DNA from: an uncultured Alphaproteobacteria bacterium
GTDB lineage: Bacteria > Pseudomonadota > Alphaproteobacteria > RF32 > CAG-239
Assembly (NCBI GenBank): GCA_944390315.1
Contig: CALXPO010000012.1
Location: 62,001 to 126,000 of the forward strand
DNA: 64,000 bases
Direction of reading: 5' to 3'
Positions within the stretch are counted from its first letter, which is position 1, and each line of letters opens with the position of its first letter. The position numbers and the translations under genes are program-made. The notes below the pieces were generated by a model. It did not search any database. It was not told the origin of the DNA and was given only the letters and a program-made list of their open reading frames with translations. Shown piece after piece: positions 55,492 to 64,000 of the stretch.

Positions 55492-55926
55492 ATGGGTTTT
55501 ATAAAAATGGTAATCGGATTGCCGCTGATTGTTGTTATAGCTGTTTTTGCATTTGTCAATAATGATATGGCGACATTTAGCTTATGGCCGTTTGGCATGG
55601 AAATTACATTATCGTTGAGCGTTGCCATCGTTTTTTTAGTTGTTTTCGGGTATATTATCGGTAAACTTGATTCGTGGTTGTCTTATGCTCCTTTGCGTCG
55701 GGCTCTTCGTGCACAACAAAAACAAAACAAAAAATTGAGTAAAGAACAACAAGAATTGGCAGGCAAAGTGGAAAGTCTCAAAGGAGATTTGGAAACAGCC
55801 AAGGCAAAAATCGAACCACCGGTAGAATATCTCAGACCGGAAAATAAAAAAACGAGTTTAAAGGACAAATTTTCAAATCTGTTTAAGCGAAAAGAAAAAC
55901 CGAAAGATGACTTTTGGTGCTTATAA
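55492..55926 (+). CDS. LapA-domain inner-membrane protein
   Basis: The 144-residue protein has two membrane helices (IGLPLIVVIAVFAFVNN and LSLSVAIVFLVVFGYIIGKL) with the LapA-type FSLWPFGMEITLSLS between them, and a basic coiled-coil tail (RRALRAQQKQNKKLSKEQQE). AGGAGG lies nine bases before the ATG. In E. coli LapA (YciS) works with LapB in controlling LpxC; no LapB is near here. It lies between ihfB and accD. Confidence 0.88.
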   Translation: MGFIKMVIGLPLIVVIAVFAFVNNDMATFSLWPFGMEITLSLSVAIVFLVVFGYIIGKLDSWLSYAPLRRALRAQQKQNKKLSKEQQELAGKVESLKGDLETAKAKIEPPVEYLRPENKKTSLKDKFSNLFKRKEKPKDDFWCL

Positions 55927-55944
55927 TATGTAAAGGATAAAAAA

Positions 55945-56841
55945 ATGAATTGGCTGTCCGATTTTGTTCGCCCAAAGATAAAGAAAACAACACCAAAGGA
56001 AATAGCTGACGATTTGTGGCTGAAATGCCCCGGTTGCGGAGAATTGCTGTTTTCAAAGGAACTAAAAAAGACATGGTATGTCTGCCCCAAGTGTGGCTAT
56101 CATCTGCGTCTATACCTTGATAAGCGGCTAAAACTTTTGTTTGACGGTACTTATACCGAATTTGATTTGCCCGAAATTAAAGAAGATCCATTGAAGTTTA
56201 AGGATACAAAAAGATATGTCGATAGATTAAAAGCCTATCGCAAAAGTACGGGAAATCAAGATGCCATAAAAGTGGCAAGAGGAAATATCGGCGGTATCAA
56301 ATGTGTGGTTGCCGCTCTAGATTTTGCTTTTATGGGTGGTTCTATGGGTATGGCCGTCGGCGAGGGTATTGTTAAAGCCGCAGAATATGCGGTCAAAAAC
56401 AAATTGCCGTTGATTACGGTTGCCAACTCGGGCGGCGCACGTATGCAGGAAGGTATTTTGTCCTTAATGCAAATGGCAAGGACAACCTCGGCCGTCAATA
56501 TGGTTAAGGAAAATGGTTTGCCTTTCATCTCAATAATGGCAGATCCGACAACCGGAGGAGTATCGGCATCTTTTGCCATGCTTGGAGATATTCATATAGC
56601 CGAAAAAGGTTGTTTAATAGGCTTTGCCGGTCCACGCGTTATTGAACAAACGATCAGAGAAAAACTGCCGGAAGGTTTTCAACGTGCTGAATATTTGCGA
56701 GAACACGGCATGGTGGATGTTGTTGTGACTCGTTCGGAAATGAAACCGACATTAGTCAAGATATTGAGTATTTTGACGCATCGCAAAGTCGACAGCGAAC
56801 ATATGAAAAGCGAACCTCTAAAAAGCAAAAACACAAAATAA
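55945..56841 (+). CDS. accD: acetyl-CoA carboxylase carboxyltransferase subunit beta
   Basis: AccD is the zinc-containing partner of AccA. The 298 residues have the zinc ribbon CPGCGELLF and VCPKCGYHLRL, and the carboxyltransferase core FAFMGGSMGMAVGEGIVKAA, ANSGGARMQEGILSLMQMA and PTTGGVSASFAMLGDIHI. In many Alphaproteobacteria accD is preceded by trpA and followed by folC; here it follows ihfB/lapA and precedes a thymidine-phosphorylase-like gene, so the local order is unusual. Confidence 0.97.
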   Translation: MNWLSDFVRPKIKKTTPKEIADDLWLKCPGCGELLFSKELKKTWYVCPKCGYHLRLYLDKRLKLLFDGTYTEFDLPEIKEDPLKFKDTKRYVDRLKAYRKSTGNQDAIKVARGNIGGIKCVVAALDFAFMGGSMGMAVGEGIVKAAEYAVKNKLPLITVANSGGARMQEGILSLMQMARTTSAVNMVKENGLPFISIMADPTTGGVSASFAMLGDIHIAEKGCLIGFAGPRVIEQTIREKLPEGFQRAEYLREHGMVDVVVTRSEMKPTLVKILSILTHRKVDSEHMKSEPLKSKNTK

Positions 56842-56889
56842 AATATGTAAAAGGCTCGGGTCGGGCAAATTTTTTGACAGGAGACGACT

Positions 56890-58377
56890 ATGCTGGAATT
56901 AAAACATCTGCCGATATCTTCATTTAGTGAAAATATTGCTTACATTCATCGTGAATGCCCGATTTATAAGCTGGATAACATAAAAAGCATGACCAGAATA
57001 GAAATCCATGGGGGACAAACTCCGGTTTATGCTTTTCTCCAAATCGTTGATAGCAGCAAAATTATTCGTCCCGACGAGCTGGGACTGAATACCGAGGCTT
57101 TTCGTCAAATGGGCTTGGCAGAGGGGTCCAAGGTTTCTTTAACGTTAACGCCTCCGGCACCGAGTATGAGTTCGGTACGTCGTAAAATTAGCGGTAATAT
57201 CTTAAGCGACAAAGAATATGCGGAGATTGTATCGGATATTGAAAGTCGCCGCTATTCAAATATGGATATAGCTTCGTTTTTGGTTGCCATTGGTTCTTTC
57301 ACGACACCAAATGAATTGTTGGCTCTGACAGAGGCGCTAAGAGGGGATAGAATAATTGACTGGGGCAGCGAAGAAATTGTCGCAGATCATTGTTGTCTGG
57401 GAGAAATCCCCGGAAATAAAGTTGATTTGATATTAACGGCAATTGTTGCCGCTTATGGCTTACCGATACCCAAGACGGTTTCTTGTGTAAGCAACGGTCT
57501 TTCAAGTTTTGCTGATACAATGAAAATTTTTGCCGGAACAGATTTAGATGTTCGCAGTCTTAAAAAGCAAGTTTTGGAGAAGAGAGGAGCTATTGTTGAA
57601 CTTGATTCCTTAGAAATTGCAGCGGCAGATAAATTAATTTCGACGGTAGAACAACAAAATGGTCTGAGTACGTTGGAACGTGCGGTTACGTCGATTTTGG
57701 CCACCAAAGCTGCTGCCGGAATATCTCATTTGTTGATAGATATACCTGTTGGTCCGCGGGCAAAAGTTAAAAATACGCAAGAAGCCATGCGCTTAAGAAA
57801 ATTAATAGAGTATATTGGCGATATGATGGAGCTCAATGTCGATGTTGTAATTACCGATGGCTCAGAACCGATAGGAAACGGCATAGGCGCGGTTTTAGAG
57901 GCCAGAGATATAATGAAGGTGCTAACAAATAAAGAAGATGCGCCGGAGGACTTAAAAGAAAAAGCTCTGTTTTTAGCGGGAAGAATTTTAGAATTTGATC
58001 CCAAACTAAGAGGCGGACAAGGATATGTCGTAGCAAAAGAACTTCTACGCTCAGGTAAAGCATTTGACGCGATGGAGCAAATTATAAAATCCCAAGGAAA
58101 AACCAAGGAACAAGCGCAATTAGGTCATCTGACCAGAGATATTGTTGCGGACGTAGACGGTGAAGTCAAAAAAATAGATAATATGTTTATATCGCGTTTA
58201 AGCGTTTTATGCGGGAGCGGACAATACCCCGGAGCCGGCATAGATCTGGTTAAAAAGACGGGAGATAAAGTGACGGCCGGCGATATCTTATATCGTATAT
58301 ATTCATGCAATTCTAATGACTTTGCCTTTGCGGGGACAGTATTAGAAAATGGTAAAAACGGGTTTGATATCAGCTAA
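56890..58377 (+). CDS. thymidine/AMP-phosphorylase-like protein with altered active-site motifs
   Basis: The 495 residues match the long thymidine-phosphorylase family related to archaeal AMP phosphorylase: an N-terminal 90-residue extension, GNILSDKEYAEIVSDIESRR, SNMDIASFLVAIGSF, DHCCLGEIPGNKVDLILTAI, LRKLIEYIGDMMELNVDVVI and a C-terminal barrel-sandwich part (DLVKKTGDKVTAGDILYRIY). The usual PKTSSRAITSxAGTAD site, which holds phosphate and base contacts, reads PKTVSCVSNGLSSFADTM, so the Ser-Arg pair and Gly-Thr-Ala are lost, and HxxGGVPGN reads HCCLGEIPGN. Activity on nucleosides is doubtful; it may have another substrate or a non-catalytic role. AGGAG precedes the ATG, and a terminator follows. 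Confidence 0.82.
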   Translation: MLELKHLPISSFSENIAYIHRECPIYKLDNIKSMTRIEIHGGQTPVYAFLQIVDSSKIIRPDELGLNTEAFRQMGLAEGSKVSLTLTPPAPSMSSVRRKISGNILSDKEYAEIVSDIESRRYSNMDIASFLVAIGSFTTPNELLALTEALRGDRIIDWGSEEIVADHCCLGEIPGNKVDLILTAIVAAYGLPIPKTVSCVSNGLSSFADTMKIFAGTDLDVRSLKKQVLEKRGAIVELDSLEIAAADKLISTVEQQNGLSTLERAVTSILATKAAAGISHLLIDIPVGPRAKVKNTQEAMRLRKLIEYIGDMMELNVDVVITDGSEPIGNGIGAVLEARDIMKVLTNKEDAPEDLKEKALFLAGRILEFDPKLRGGQGYVVAKELLRSGKAFDAMEQIIKSQGKTKEQAQLGHLTRDIVADVDGEVKKIDNMFISRLSVLCGSGQYPGAGIDLVKKTGDKVTAGDILYRIYSCNSNDFAFAGTVLENGKNGFDIS

Positions 58378-58397
58378 TATAAATAAGAATTGTGAAA

Positions 58398-58439
58398 TAA
58401 AAAATAAGCGGTGTTGCTACGAAATGCCGCTTATTTTTT
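58398..58439 (+). terminator. terminator after the phosphorylase-like gene
   Basis: AAAAATAAGCGG pairs with CCGCTTATTTTT around a 15-base loop and ends in a T-run. It separates the gene from dnaK. Confidence 0.85.
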
Positions 58440-58475
58440 ATTTAAAAGAAATTTGAAAAAAATTTGTTTTGGCTA

Positions 58476-58504
58476 TTGCTAATAAAAAAAGCGCTACCTA
58501 TATA
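58476..58504 (+). promoter_or_regulatory. candidate dnaK promoter
   Basis: TTGCTA and TATATA are 17 bases apart, about 45 bases before the dnaK ATG. The -10 context CCTATAT also resembles RpoH-type -10 elements in Alphaproteobacteria, but a CTTGAA-type -35 is not present, so heat-shock control is not certain. Confidence 0.45.
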
Positions 58505-58549
58505 ACAGTTTAGAAAGTTAAAAAGATTAATTAACATAAGGAAAAGATT

Positions 58550-60457
58550 ATGAGCAATAAAGTTCTTGGTATCGACTTAGGTACGACCAATTCCTGCTTT
58601 GCCGTTATGGAAGGCGGGGAGGCAAAAGTTTTGGAAAATAGTGAAGGTGCTCGTACAACGCCTTCAATCGTTGCTTTTACCGACAACGAAAGATTGGTTG
58701 GTGCCGCAGCAAAACGTCAGGCAGTTACCAATCCTGAAAATACCTTATTTGCTATTAAACGTTTAATCGGACGTCGCTATGATTCTCCAGAAGTCGAAAA
58801 AGACAAAAAACTGGTTCCGTTTAAGATTATTCCGGGCGATAACGGTGATGCTTGGGTAGAGGTTAAAGGTCAAAAATATGCACCGTCTCAAATTTCGGCT
58901 ATAGTTTTGCAAAAAATTAAAGAATATGCCGAAAGCTATTTAGGAGAAAAGATTGACAAGGCGGTTATTACCGTTCCGGCATATTTTAATGACTCGCAAC
59001 GTCAGGCCACAAAGGATGCCGGTAAGATAGCAGGGTTAGATGTTCTGCGTATCATTAACGAACCGACGGCAGCAGCTTTGGCCTATGGTTTGGATAAAAA
59101 TAAGAATGGTACGATTGCCGTTTATGACTTGGGCGGCGGTACATTTGATATTTCCATTTTGGAAATCGGTGATGGTGTATTTGAAGTTAAGTCGACAAAC
59201 GGTGATACATTCTTGGGCGGTGAAGACTTTGACCAACGTATTGTTAACTATTTAGCCGATGAATTTAAGAAAGAAACGGGTATTGATTTGAAGAACGATC
59301 GTTTGGCACTGCAACGTTTGAAAGAGGCTGCAGAAAAAGCAAAAATCGAATTGTCTTCAGCTACACAAACGGATGTAAACTTGCCGTTTATTACGGCAGA
59401 TGCCACAGGTCCTAAACACTTGAATATTAAATTGACACGAGCCAAATTGGAATCTTTGGTTGATGATTTGATTGAACGTACGGTTGAGCCTTGCCGTAAG
59501 GCGTTGGCAGATGCCGGCTTAAAAGCTAACGAAGTCAGCGAAGTCATCTTGGTAGGTGGTATGACTCGTATGCCGAAAGTTCAAGAAAAAGTAAAAGAAA
59601 TTTTTGGTAAAGAGCCTCACAAAGGTGTTAACCCTGATGAAGTCGTTGCAGTTGGTGCAGCCATCCAAGGCGGTGTTTTGATGGGCGATGTTAAAGACGT
59701 CTTGCTTTTGGATGTTACACCGTTGTCTTTGGGTATTGAGACTTTGGGCGGCGTGTTTACACGTTTGATTGATCGTAACACAACGATTCCGACGCGTAAA
59801 TCTCAGGTATTTTCGACTGCCGAAGATGGTCAAACAGCTGTTACCATCAGAGTATTCCAAGGTGAACGTGAAATGGCTGCCGACAACAAGTTGCTTGGTC
59901 AATTTGATTTGGTAGGAATTCCGCCTGCACCGCGTGGTATGCCGCAAATTGAAGTTACTTTTGATATAGATGCGAACGGTATAGTTAATGTTTCGGCTAA
60001 AGATAAAGCTACCAACAAAGAACAGGCTATTCGTATTCAAGCCAGCGGTGGTTTGTCGGATGCCGATATCGAAAAGATGGTAAAAGATGCCGAAGCTAAT
60101 GCCGAAGCCGATAAGAAGAAAAAAGAAGCGGTAGAGACTAAGAATCAAGCTGAGAGTTTGGTTCATACAACGGAAAAAACTTTGAAAGAAAATGCCGACA
60201 AGATTTCCGAAGCCGACAAACAGGCTATAGAGACAGAAATCAATGCCTTGAAGACAGCTTTGGAAGCCGATGATTTGGCAGTTATCAAAGAAAAGAGTGA
60301 AAGCCTGATGCAAGCCTCTTTGAAACTCGGCGAAGCCATGTATAAAAATGCAGGTGCGGCTAATAATGCTGCAGGCAGTACGGCAGGAGCAAACACGGGT
60401 ACAGAGGCTCCTAAAGACGAAAAAGTTGTTGATGCTGATTTTGAAGAAGTAAAATAA
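58550..60457 (+). CDS. dnaK: molecular chaperone DnaK (Hsp70)
   Basis: The 635 residues carry the Hsp70 signatures: [33 protein letters not shown] and [19 protein letters not shown]. The substrate-binding domain (390-500) and helical lid are intact, and the end reads [13 protein letters not shown], the usual EEVK-type tail. DnaK folds proteins with DnaJ and GrpE. It has its own promoter and terminator; dnaJ and grpE do not follow, unlike the common dnaKJ order. The J-domain protein at 37856 is one possible partner. Confidence 0.98.
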   Translation: MSNKVLGIDLGTTNSCFAVMEGGEAKVLENSEGARTTPSIVAFTDNERLVGAAAKRQAVTNPENTLFAIKRLIGRRYDSPEVEKDKKLVPFKIIPGDNGDAWVEVKGQKYAPSQISAIVLQKIKEYAESYLGEKIDKAVITVPAYFNDSQRQATKDAGKIAGLDVLRIINEPTAAALAYGLDKNKNGTIAVYDLGGGTFDISILEIGDGVFEVKSTNGDTFLGGEDFDQRIVNYLADEFKKETGIDLKNDRLALQRLKEAAEKAKIELSSATQTDVNLPFITADATGPKHLNIKLTRAKLESLVDDLIERTVEPCRKALADAGLKANEVSEVILVGGMTRMPKVQEKVKEIFGKEPHKGVNPDEVVAVGAAIQGGVLMGDVKDVLLLDVTPLSLGIETLGGVFTRLIDRNTTIPTRKSQVFSTAEDGQTAVTIRVFQGEREMAADNKLLGQFDLVGIPPAPRGMPQIEVTFDIDANGIVNVSAKDKATNKEQAIRIQASGGLSDADIEKMVKDAEANAEADKKKKEAVETKNQAESLVHTTEKTLKENADKISEADKQAIETEINALKTALEADDLAVIKEKSESLMQASLKLGEAMYKNAGAANNAAGSTAGANTGTEAPKDEKVVDADFEEVK

Positions 60458-60475
60458 TCTGCCGAAAACTCAAAG

Positions 60476-60513
60476 AACCGGTTTGGTGCTAAAAACGCCA
60501 AGCCGGTTTTTTT
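60476..60513 (+). terminator. dnaK terminator
   Basis: A 12-base-pair stem, core ACCGG/CCGGT and TTGG/CCAA with two G-T pairs, has a seven-base loop and is followed by seven T. Confidence 0.9.
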
Positions 60514-60748
60514 ATGAATGCTTTATAAAAGTTGAATGCCGGTATTGAAAAAGCAAATTCCCGCGCTTTTAATCGGTATAAAATCGCAGACTTAACGCTG
60601 ATTTTAAACACATAGAACACAGAAAAATTCTATTATGCAAAAAGTTTATTAAATGCCTTTTGTGCGAGAGTTGGAAAACTTCGGACAAATTGCTTGGTAA
60701 GCATAGGAATGAAGTAAGTAAAAACGGCGGAAAATTAAACTTAAAAAC
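60514..60748. other. intergenic stretch between dnaK and parE
   Basis: The whole gap between the two genes is 344 bases. Apart from the dnaK terminator and the candidate parE promoter, I see no open frame with a ribosome site, no long inverted repeat and no known RNA motif in this part. Confidence 0.6.
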
Positions 60749-60777
60749 TTGCCAAATTTGTAGCTTTGCGTTATTTT
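60749..60777 (+). promoter_or_regulatory. candidate parE promoter
   Basis: TTGCCA and TATTTT are 17 bases apart and end 24 bases before the parE ATG. The first box matches five, the second four of six consensus bases. Confidence 0.4.
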
Positions 60778-60801
60778 AGCACAGATTTAAGGATAAGGAA
60801 T

Positions 60802-62790
60802 ATGACGGATTTATTTGAAGGAAATACTGCTGCAGAGAGCAGTTACTCAGCACAAGACATACAAGTATTAGAAGGTTTGGAAGCGGTTCGTGCCCGTCCC
60901 GGGATGTATATCGGCGGTACCGACGAGCAAGCTCTGCATCACTTGGTTGCAGAAATACTTGATAATTCAATGGACGAGGCTGTTGCCGGTTTTGCCAATA
61001 GGATAGAGTTGACGCTTAATGCAGATTATTCCGTAACCGTTAGTGATAACGGTCGAGGTATTCCGGTTGATGCCCATCCGAAGTATCCTGACAAATCGGC
61101 ACTTGAAGTAATTATGACGATGCTTCACTCCGGTGGAAAATTTGGCGGCAATGCCTATAAAGTATCAGGAGGCTTACATGGTGTTGGTGCGTCCGTTGTA
61201 AATGCATTGTCAGAGAGTTTGACCATAGAGGTTGCTCGTGAAAAAAAATTGTATCGCCAACATTATGCCAAAGGTCATCCGATAGATAAGTTGGTACTGG
61301 TTGGTAATGCGCCCAATCGCCGTGGTACGAGCATTACATTTCGCCCAGATCCCGAAATTTTTGGAGCAAATTGCTGTTTTTCACCTAACAAACTTTATCG
61401 TATGGCGCGTTCGAAGGCTTTTTTGTTCAAAGGAATCCATATTTTGTGGAAATGTGCGCCGGAGTTGCTGAGCGAAGGAGATGTTACGCCTGCCGAAGCC
61501 GAATTACACTTTCCGAACGGTCTGAGAGATTTTTTGAATTATCAACTTGGCAGTCGAGCTACGATTAATAAAATGCCGTTTACGGGAGAATCTTTGCTTG
61601 CCAACGATGAAGGCAAAGTTGAATGGGCGGTTACATGGCCCGAAGATGAAAACGGATTTTGCTATTCTTACTGTAACACGGTCATGACGCCGCAAGGCGG
61701 AACACACGAACTTGGTTTTCGTTCGGCGATGTTAAGAGGCTTAAAAGAATATGCCGAAATGGCCGGTGTAAAAAAAGCCTCGTCGGTCACCGGAGAAGAC
61801 TTTTTGAGTGATGCCTGCATTATGTTGTCGGTATTTATTCGTAATCCGGAGTTTCAAGGTCAAACAAAAGATAAATTGACTTCGACCAAAGCCGTCAGAT
61901 TGGTAGAACAGGCGGTCAAAGATTCATTTGACCACTGGTTTTCATCCGATTCGGAAAATGCTTCGGCATTAATGGAATATGTTATTTCACGTTCGGAGTT
62001 TCGCAAAAAAAAGAAAGAAGAGAAAATTCAAAATCGAAAGAGTCCGACCAAACGTTTGCGCCTTCCCGGAAAATTGGCAGATTGCAGCAAACAGGCAGCG
62101 GAAGATACCGAAATCTTTATTGTTGAGGGGGATTCGGCAGGCGGCTCGGCCAAACAGGGACGTGACCGTATGACGCAGGCGATTTTGCCTTTGCGCGGAA
62201 AAATTTTGAATGTGGCCTCAGCTTCACTTGACAAGATTACTCAAAACCAAGAAATCAAAGATATGATAGAGGCGTTGGGTTGCGGAATTAAGGAAAATTA
62301 TAAAGAAGAAAATCTTCGCTACGAAAAAATTATCATAATGACCGATGCGGATGTTGATGGGGCGCATATTACTTCATTATTGATGACTTTTTTCTACCAA
62401 CAAATGCCAAAGTTAATAGAAAATGGACATCTGTTTATTGCAACGCCGCCGCTTTATAAAATTTCAACCGGTGGAAAAAATTTTTACGCTTTGGACGATG
62501 AAGACAAAGACCGCATTTTGAAAAAAGAAGTTAAAGGCAATCAGAAAGCGGAAATAAGCCGTTTTAAAGGTTTGGGTGAAATGAGCGCGCTTCAACTCAA
62601 AGAAACGACAATGGACAAAAAGAAACGGACACTTTTAAAAGTAATGATACCCAATACGAATACAGAGGAAGGTAAAGAGGAAGCCTTTGAAACTCGCCGT
62701 ATGGTTGAGCGTTTAATGGGAAAAGATCCGGAGTTAAGGTTTAAGTTTATCATCGAAAGAGCAAAATTTGTTGATGATTTAGATATTTAG
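60802..62790 (+). CDS. parE: DNA topoisomerase IV subunit B
   Basis: ParE is the ATPase subunit of topoisomerase IV, which separates daughter chromosomes. I start at ATG 60802 (MTDLFEGNTAAESSYSAQDI), with AAGGA close upstream; 662 residues. The GHKL motifs ([45 protein letters not shown]), QGQTKDKLTSTKAV and TOPRIM motif [20 protein letters not shown] are present. HPKYPDKSALEVI and the lack of the long GyrB insert mark it as ParE rather than a second GyrB. The gene runs 69 bases ahead of an unknown membrane-protein gene. Confidence 0.96.
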   Translation: MTDLFEGNTAAESSYSAQDIQVLEGLEAVRARPGMYIGGTDEQALHHLVAEILDNSMDEAVAGFANRIELTLNADYSVTVSDNGRGIPVDAHPKYPDKSALEVIMTMLHSGGKFGGNAYKVSGGLHGVGASVVNALSESLTIEVAREKKLYRQHYAKGHPIDKLVLVGNAPNRRGTSITFRPDPEIFGANCCFSPNKLYRMARSKAFLFKGIHILWKCAPELLSEGDVTPAEAELHFPNGLRDFLNYQLGSRATINKMPFTGESLLANDEGKVEWAVTWPEDENGFCYSYCNTVMTPQGGTHELGFRSAMLRGLKEYAEMAGVKKASSVTGEDFLSDACIMLSVFIRNPEFQGQTKDKLTSTKAVRLVEQAVKDSFDHWFSSDSENASALMEYVISRSEFRKKKKEEKIQNRKSPTKRLRLPGKLADCSKQAAEDTEIFIVEGDSAGGSAKQGRDRMTQAILPLRGKILNVASASLDKITQNQEIKDMIEALGCGIKENYKEENLRYEKIIIMTDADVDGAHITSLLMTFFYQQMPKLIENGHLFIATPPLYKISTGGKNFYALDDEDKDRILKKEVKGNQKAEISRFKGLGEMSALQLKETTMDKKKRTLLKVMIPNTNTEEGKEEAFETRRMVERLMGKDPELRFKFIIERAKFVDDLDI

Positions 62791-62859
62791 GAAAACGCAT
62801 AATTGACATTTTTGTCAAATTGTGTAAATATAAAGCTACATTCTAAATTATTATATCAT

Positions 62860-63615
62860 ATGGACATTATTTTTATTGCAAGTCAAATTGTTGCAGGCAG
62901 TTTGGCGCTGGCATTAGTTGCCTGGGTTATATTCCTTTCTTTTCGGAGTGCTGCCTTATCAGACATTATCTCCCCAAAGAAACGAGTGCTGCTTTATGCG
63001 TGTACTGTTCTTTTCGTCGGCTGTTCATTTGTTGGTGTTATCGCTCTTAGCGGCGGCTACACGTTTCCGTATGAATATTCCTTCGTGATAGCGGGTTTTG
63101 CTCTACTGATTCAGATAGTATATTTGATTTCATGTTGGAAAAAACTGCGCGAATGGAATATCAAACATGTTTGGTATCATCCTCTGCTTTTACTTCTGGC
63201 GTTTAGTTTTGCATATCTGGCAAATTTCCTGGAAGATACTAAAATGGAATATCGTGTGAAAAATAGCGAAATATGTACGGTAGTTAGTATTCAAGAAGTC
63301 ACGAATACTTATACCGGAACTCCTATTCCGTCAAATGACAAGGACATTCCAGGCGATGAAATGATTGAAAAAAAAGTTTATGCTGTGCTACGTCATGAAC
63401 GCGTTTATCAAGTTCATGTCGATTCATTATCATCCGAAAGGATAGTGATATCGGAAAATAAGACATTACCGCAAACGGAATTGGTTGTTCATTATGAAAC
63501 AAGGCATCTGATAGAAAAAGCCTCAGCCAAAAAAGGACATGATGTCTTATTAACGCGGCGACTTCGTGCCGGAGATAAAGTTTATTTATACAAAAATAAA
63601 GTTTTATTTCCATAA
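62860..63615 (+). CDS. four-helix membrane protein of unknown function
   Basis: I start at ATG 62860 (MDIIFIASQIVAGSLALALV), 251 residues; an in-frame TTG 19 codons upstream would give a poor leader. Four membrane helices are seen at about residues 3-26, 45-65, 70-92 and 105-125. A soluble C-terminal part follows, with short beta-like stretches (EICTVVSIQEVTNTYTG, KKVYAVLRHERVYQVHVDSL and AGDKVYLYKNKVLFP). I do not recognise the family. No clear ribosome site precedes the ATG. A strong terminator follows the stop codon. Confidence 0.6.
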   Translation: MDIIFIASQIVAGSLALALVAWVIFLSFRSAALSDIISPKKRVLLYACTVLFVGCSFVGVIALSGGYTFPYEYSFVIAGFALLIQIVYLISCWKKLREWNIKHVWYHPLLLLLAFSFAYLANFLEDTKMEYRVKNSEICTVVSIQEVTNTYTGTPIPSNDKDIPGDEMIEKKVYAVLRHERVYQVHVDSLSSERIVISENKTLPQTELVVHYETRHLIEKASAKKGHDVLLTRRLRAGDKVYLYKNKVLFP

Positions 63616-63631
63616 GCAAACAAAGACAGAG

Positions 63632-63664
63632 AAAAAAGCAATTCTATCGTAGAATTGCTTTTTT
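63632..63664 (+). terminator. strong intrinsic terminator
   Basis: A perfect 15-base-pair stem (63632-63646 with 63650-63664) has a three-base loop TCG and ends in a T-run. It separates the membrane-protein gene from the tRNA. Confidence 0.93.
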
Positions 63665-63711
63665 TGTTTGACATGAAGAAAAAATAATGATAGAAGGCAT
63701 GAGAAACAGAT

Positions 63712-63787
<76 letters not shown>

Positions 63788-63795
63788 ATTCAAAC

Positions 63796-63824
63796 AAAAA
63801 ACCGACCGGAAAGGTCGGTTTTTT
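63796..63824. terminator. terminator between tRNA-Ala and PEBP-family gene
   Basis: A 12-base-pair stem (63796-63807 with 63813-63824), core ACCGACC/GGTCGGT, has a five-base loop, an A-run before and T-run after. It can serve both the tRNA and the convergent gene. Confidence 0.92.
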
Positions 63825-63833
63825 AGTGTAAAG

Positions 63834-64000
63834 TCAACGCTTATACAAGCCAGTCAAAGTTGCGTGGGCGAGAGCATGCGTTCTGACGATGTTTTCGACT
63901 TCTTTTGGGGAGTTTTGTGTTAAGCCGTCTAATTTATCGACATTAAGGGCATAAATTGTAAAGTTATATCGATGTTCGCCGGAGGGAGGGCACGGTCCGC
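63834..64000 (-). CDS. YbhB/YbcL-type PEBP family protein (3' end only)
   Basis: The last 54 codons plus the stop of a minus-strand gene are in the window; the 5' part lies beyond 64000. The translation begins GPCPPSGEHRYNFTIYALNV, the hallmark of the Raf-kinase-inhibitor-like (PEBP) family, and ends HALAHATLTGLYKR. Bacterial members bind anionic ligands; few have a known role. It converges on the tRNA gene across a shared terminator. Confidence 0.9.
   Translation of the reverse strand, partial: GPCPPSGEHRYNFTIYALNVDKLDGLTQNSPKEVENIVRTHALAHATLTGLYKR

Noticed and set aside
59519..60313. 264-codon open frame on the minus strand
   Set aside because: It is fully antisense to dnaK, which is certain; the translation is Phe/Cys/Arg rich with no domain.
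60802..62790. second gyrase B subunit
   Set aside because: It lacks the long gram-negative GyrB insert and has ParE-type features (HPKYPDKSALEVI), so it is parE.

Overview
The window looks like chromosomal DNA of an AT-rich, probably anaerobic and host-associated Alphaproteobacterium. The evidence for the class is gene content and order. The block dnaN, dnaA, rpsT, enoyl-CoA hydratase and mutM is a typical alphaproteobacterial arrangement. Several class-typical families are also present: IalB, a DivL-like PAS protein, a Tim44-like protein, a ribbon-helix-helix (RHH_4) protein, DUF3750 and a zinc-finger J-domain protein. The evidence for anaerobic life is two [FeFe]-hydrogenase-type proteins. 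Placing it among uncultured gut Alphaproteobacteria (RF32/Rhodospirillales-like) is inference.

Layout. 1-8.4 kb: LpoA-like lipoprotein (partial), rsmI, yraN, tsaB, a DivL-like PAS protein without a kinase domain, a Lys/Glu-rich unknown protein, a membrane TPR protein and a degenerate membrane nuclease-fold protein. 8.4-14 kb: a Lon-like protease, a tRNA nucleotidyltransferase, an IalB-family protein and rlmN. 14-21.4 kb (minus strand): an unknown protein, rppH, ctpA, an EnvC-like factor, gpmI and a PBP1A-type enzyme, so mostly cell-wall functions. 21.5-30 kb: polA with a ruined proofreading site, gyrB, an ABC exporter, a PTS EIIA/HPr pair, then an array of five small hairpins. 30-37.4 kb (minus): DUF3750, recF, dnaN, dnaA, rpsT, enoyl-CoA hydratase, a small exported protein and mutM. 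37.4-41.4 kb: RHH, J-domain, Smr, mltA, Tim44-like, secB.

41.4-46.4 kb is the most unusual region. It is a tight five-gene minus-strand cluster holding a group B [FeFe]-hydrogenase-like protein, two small [2Fe-2S] thioredoxin-fold proteins, a SpoIIE/PP2C phosphatase with an extra C-terminal domain, and a PAS-containing sensory [FeFe]-hydrogenase (HydS type). It reads as an H2- or redox-sensing pathway with a protein phosphatase as output. No HydEFG maturases and no bifurcating HydBC partners lie in the window.

46.4-64 kb: truA, a Gfo/Idh/MocA oxidoreductase, yejB and yejA without yejEF, a membrane protein of unknown function, accA, rmuC, ihfB, a LapA-domain protein, accD, a thymidine-phosphorylase-like protein with altered active-site motifs, dnaK, parE, an unknown membrane protein, tRNA-Ala(GGC) and the 3' end of a PEBP-family gene. 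Many convergent gene pairs share clear bidirectional terminators. I saw no CRISPR array, insertion sequence, prophage or integrase. Start positions were moved inward where an upstream TTG or GTG codon lacked a ribosome binding site or ran into a neighbouring gene.
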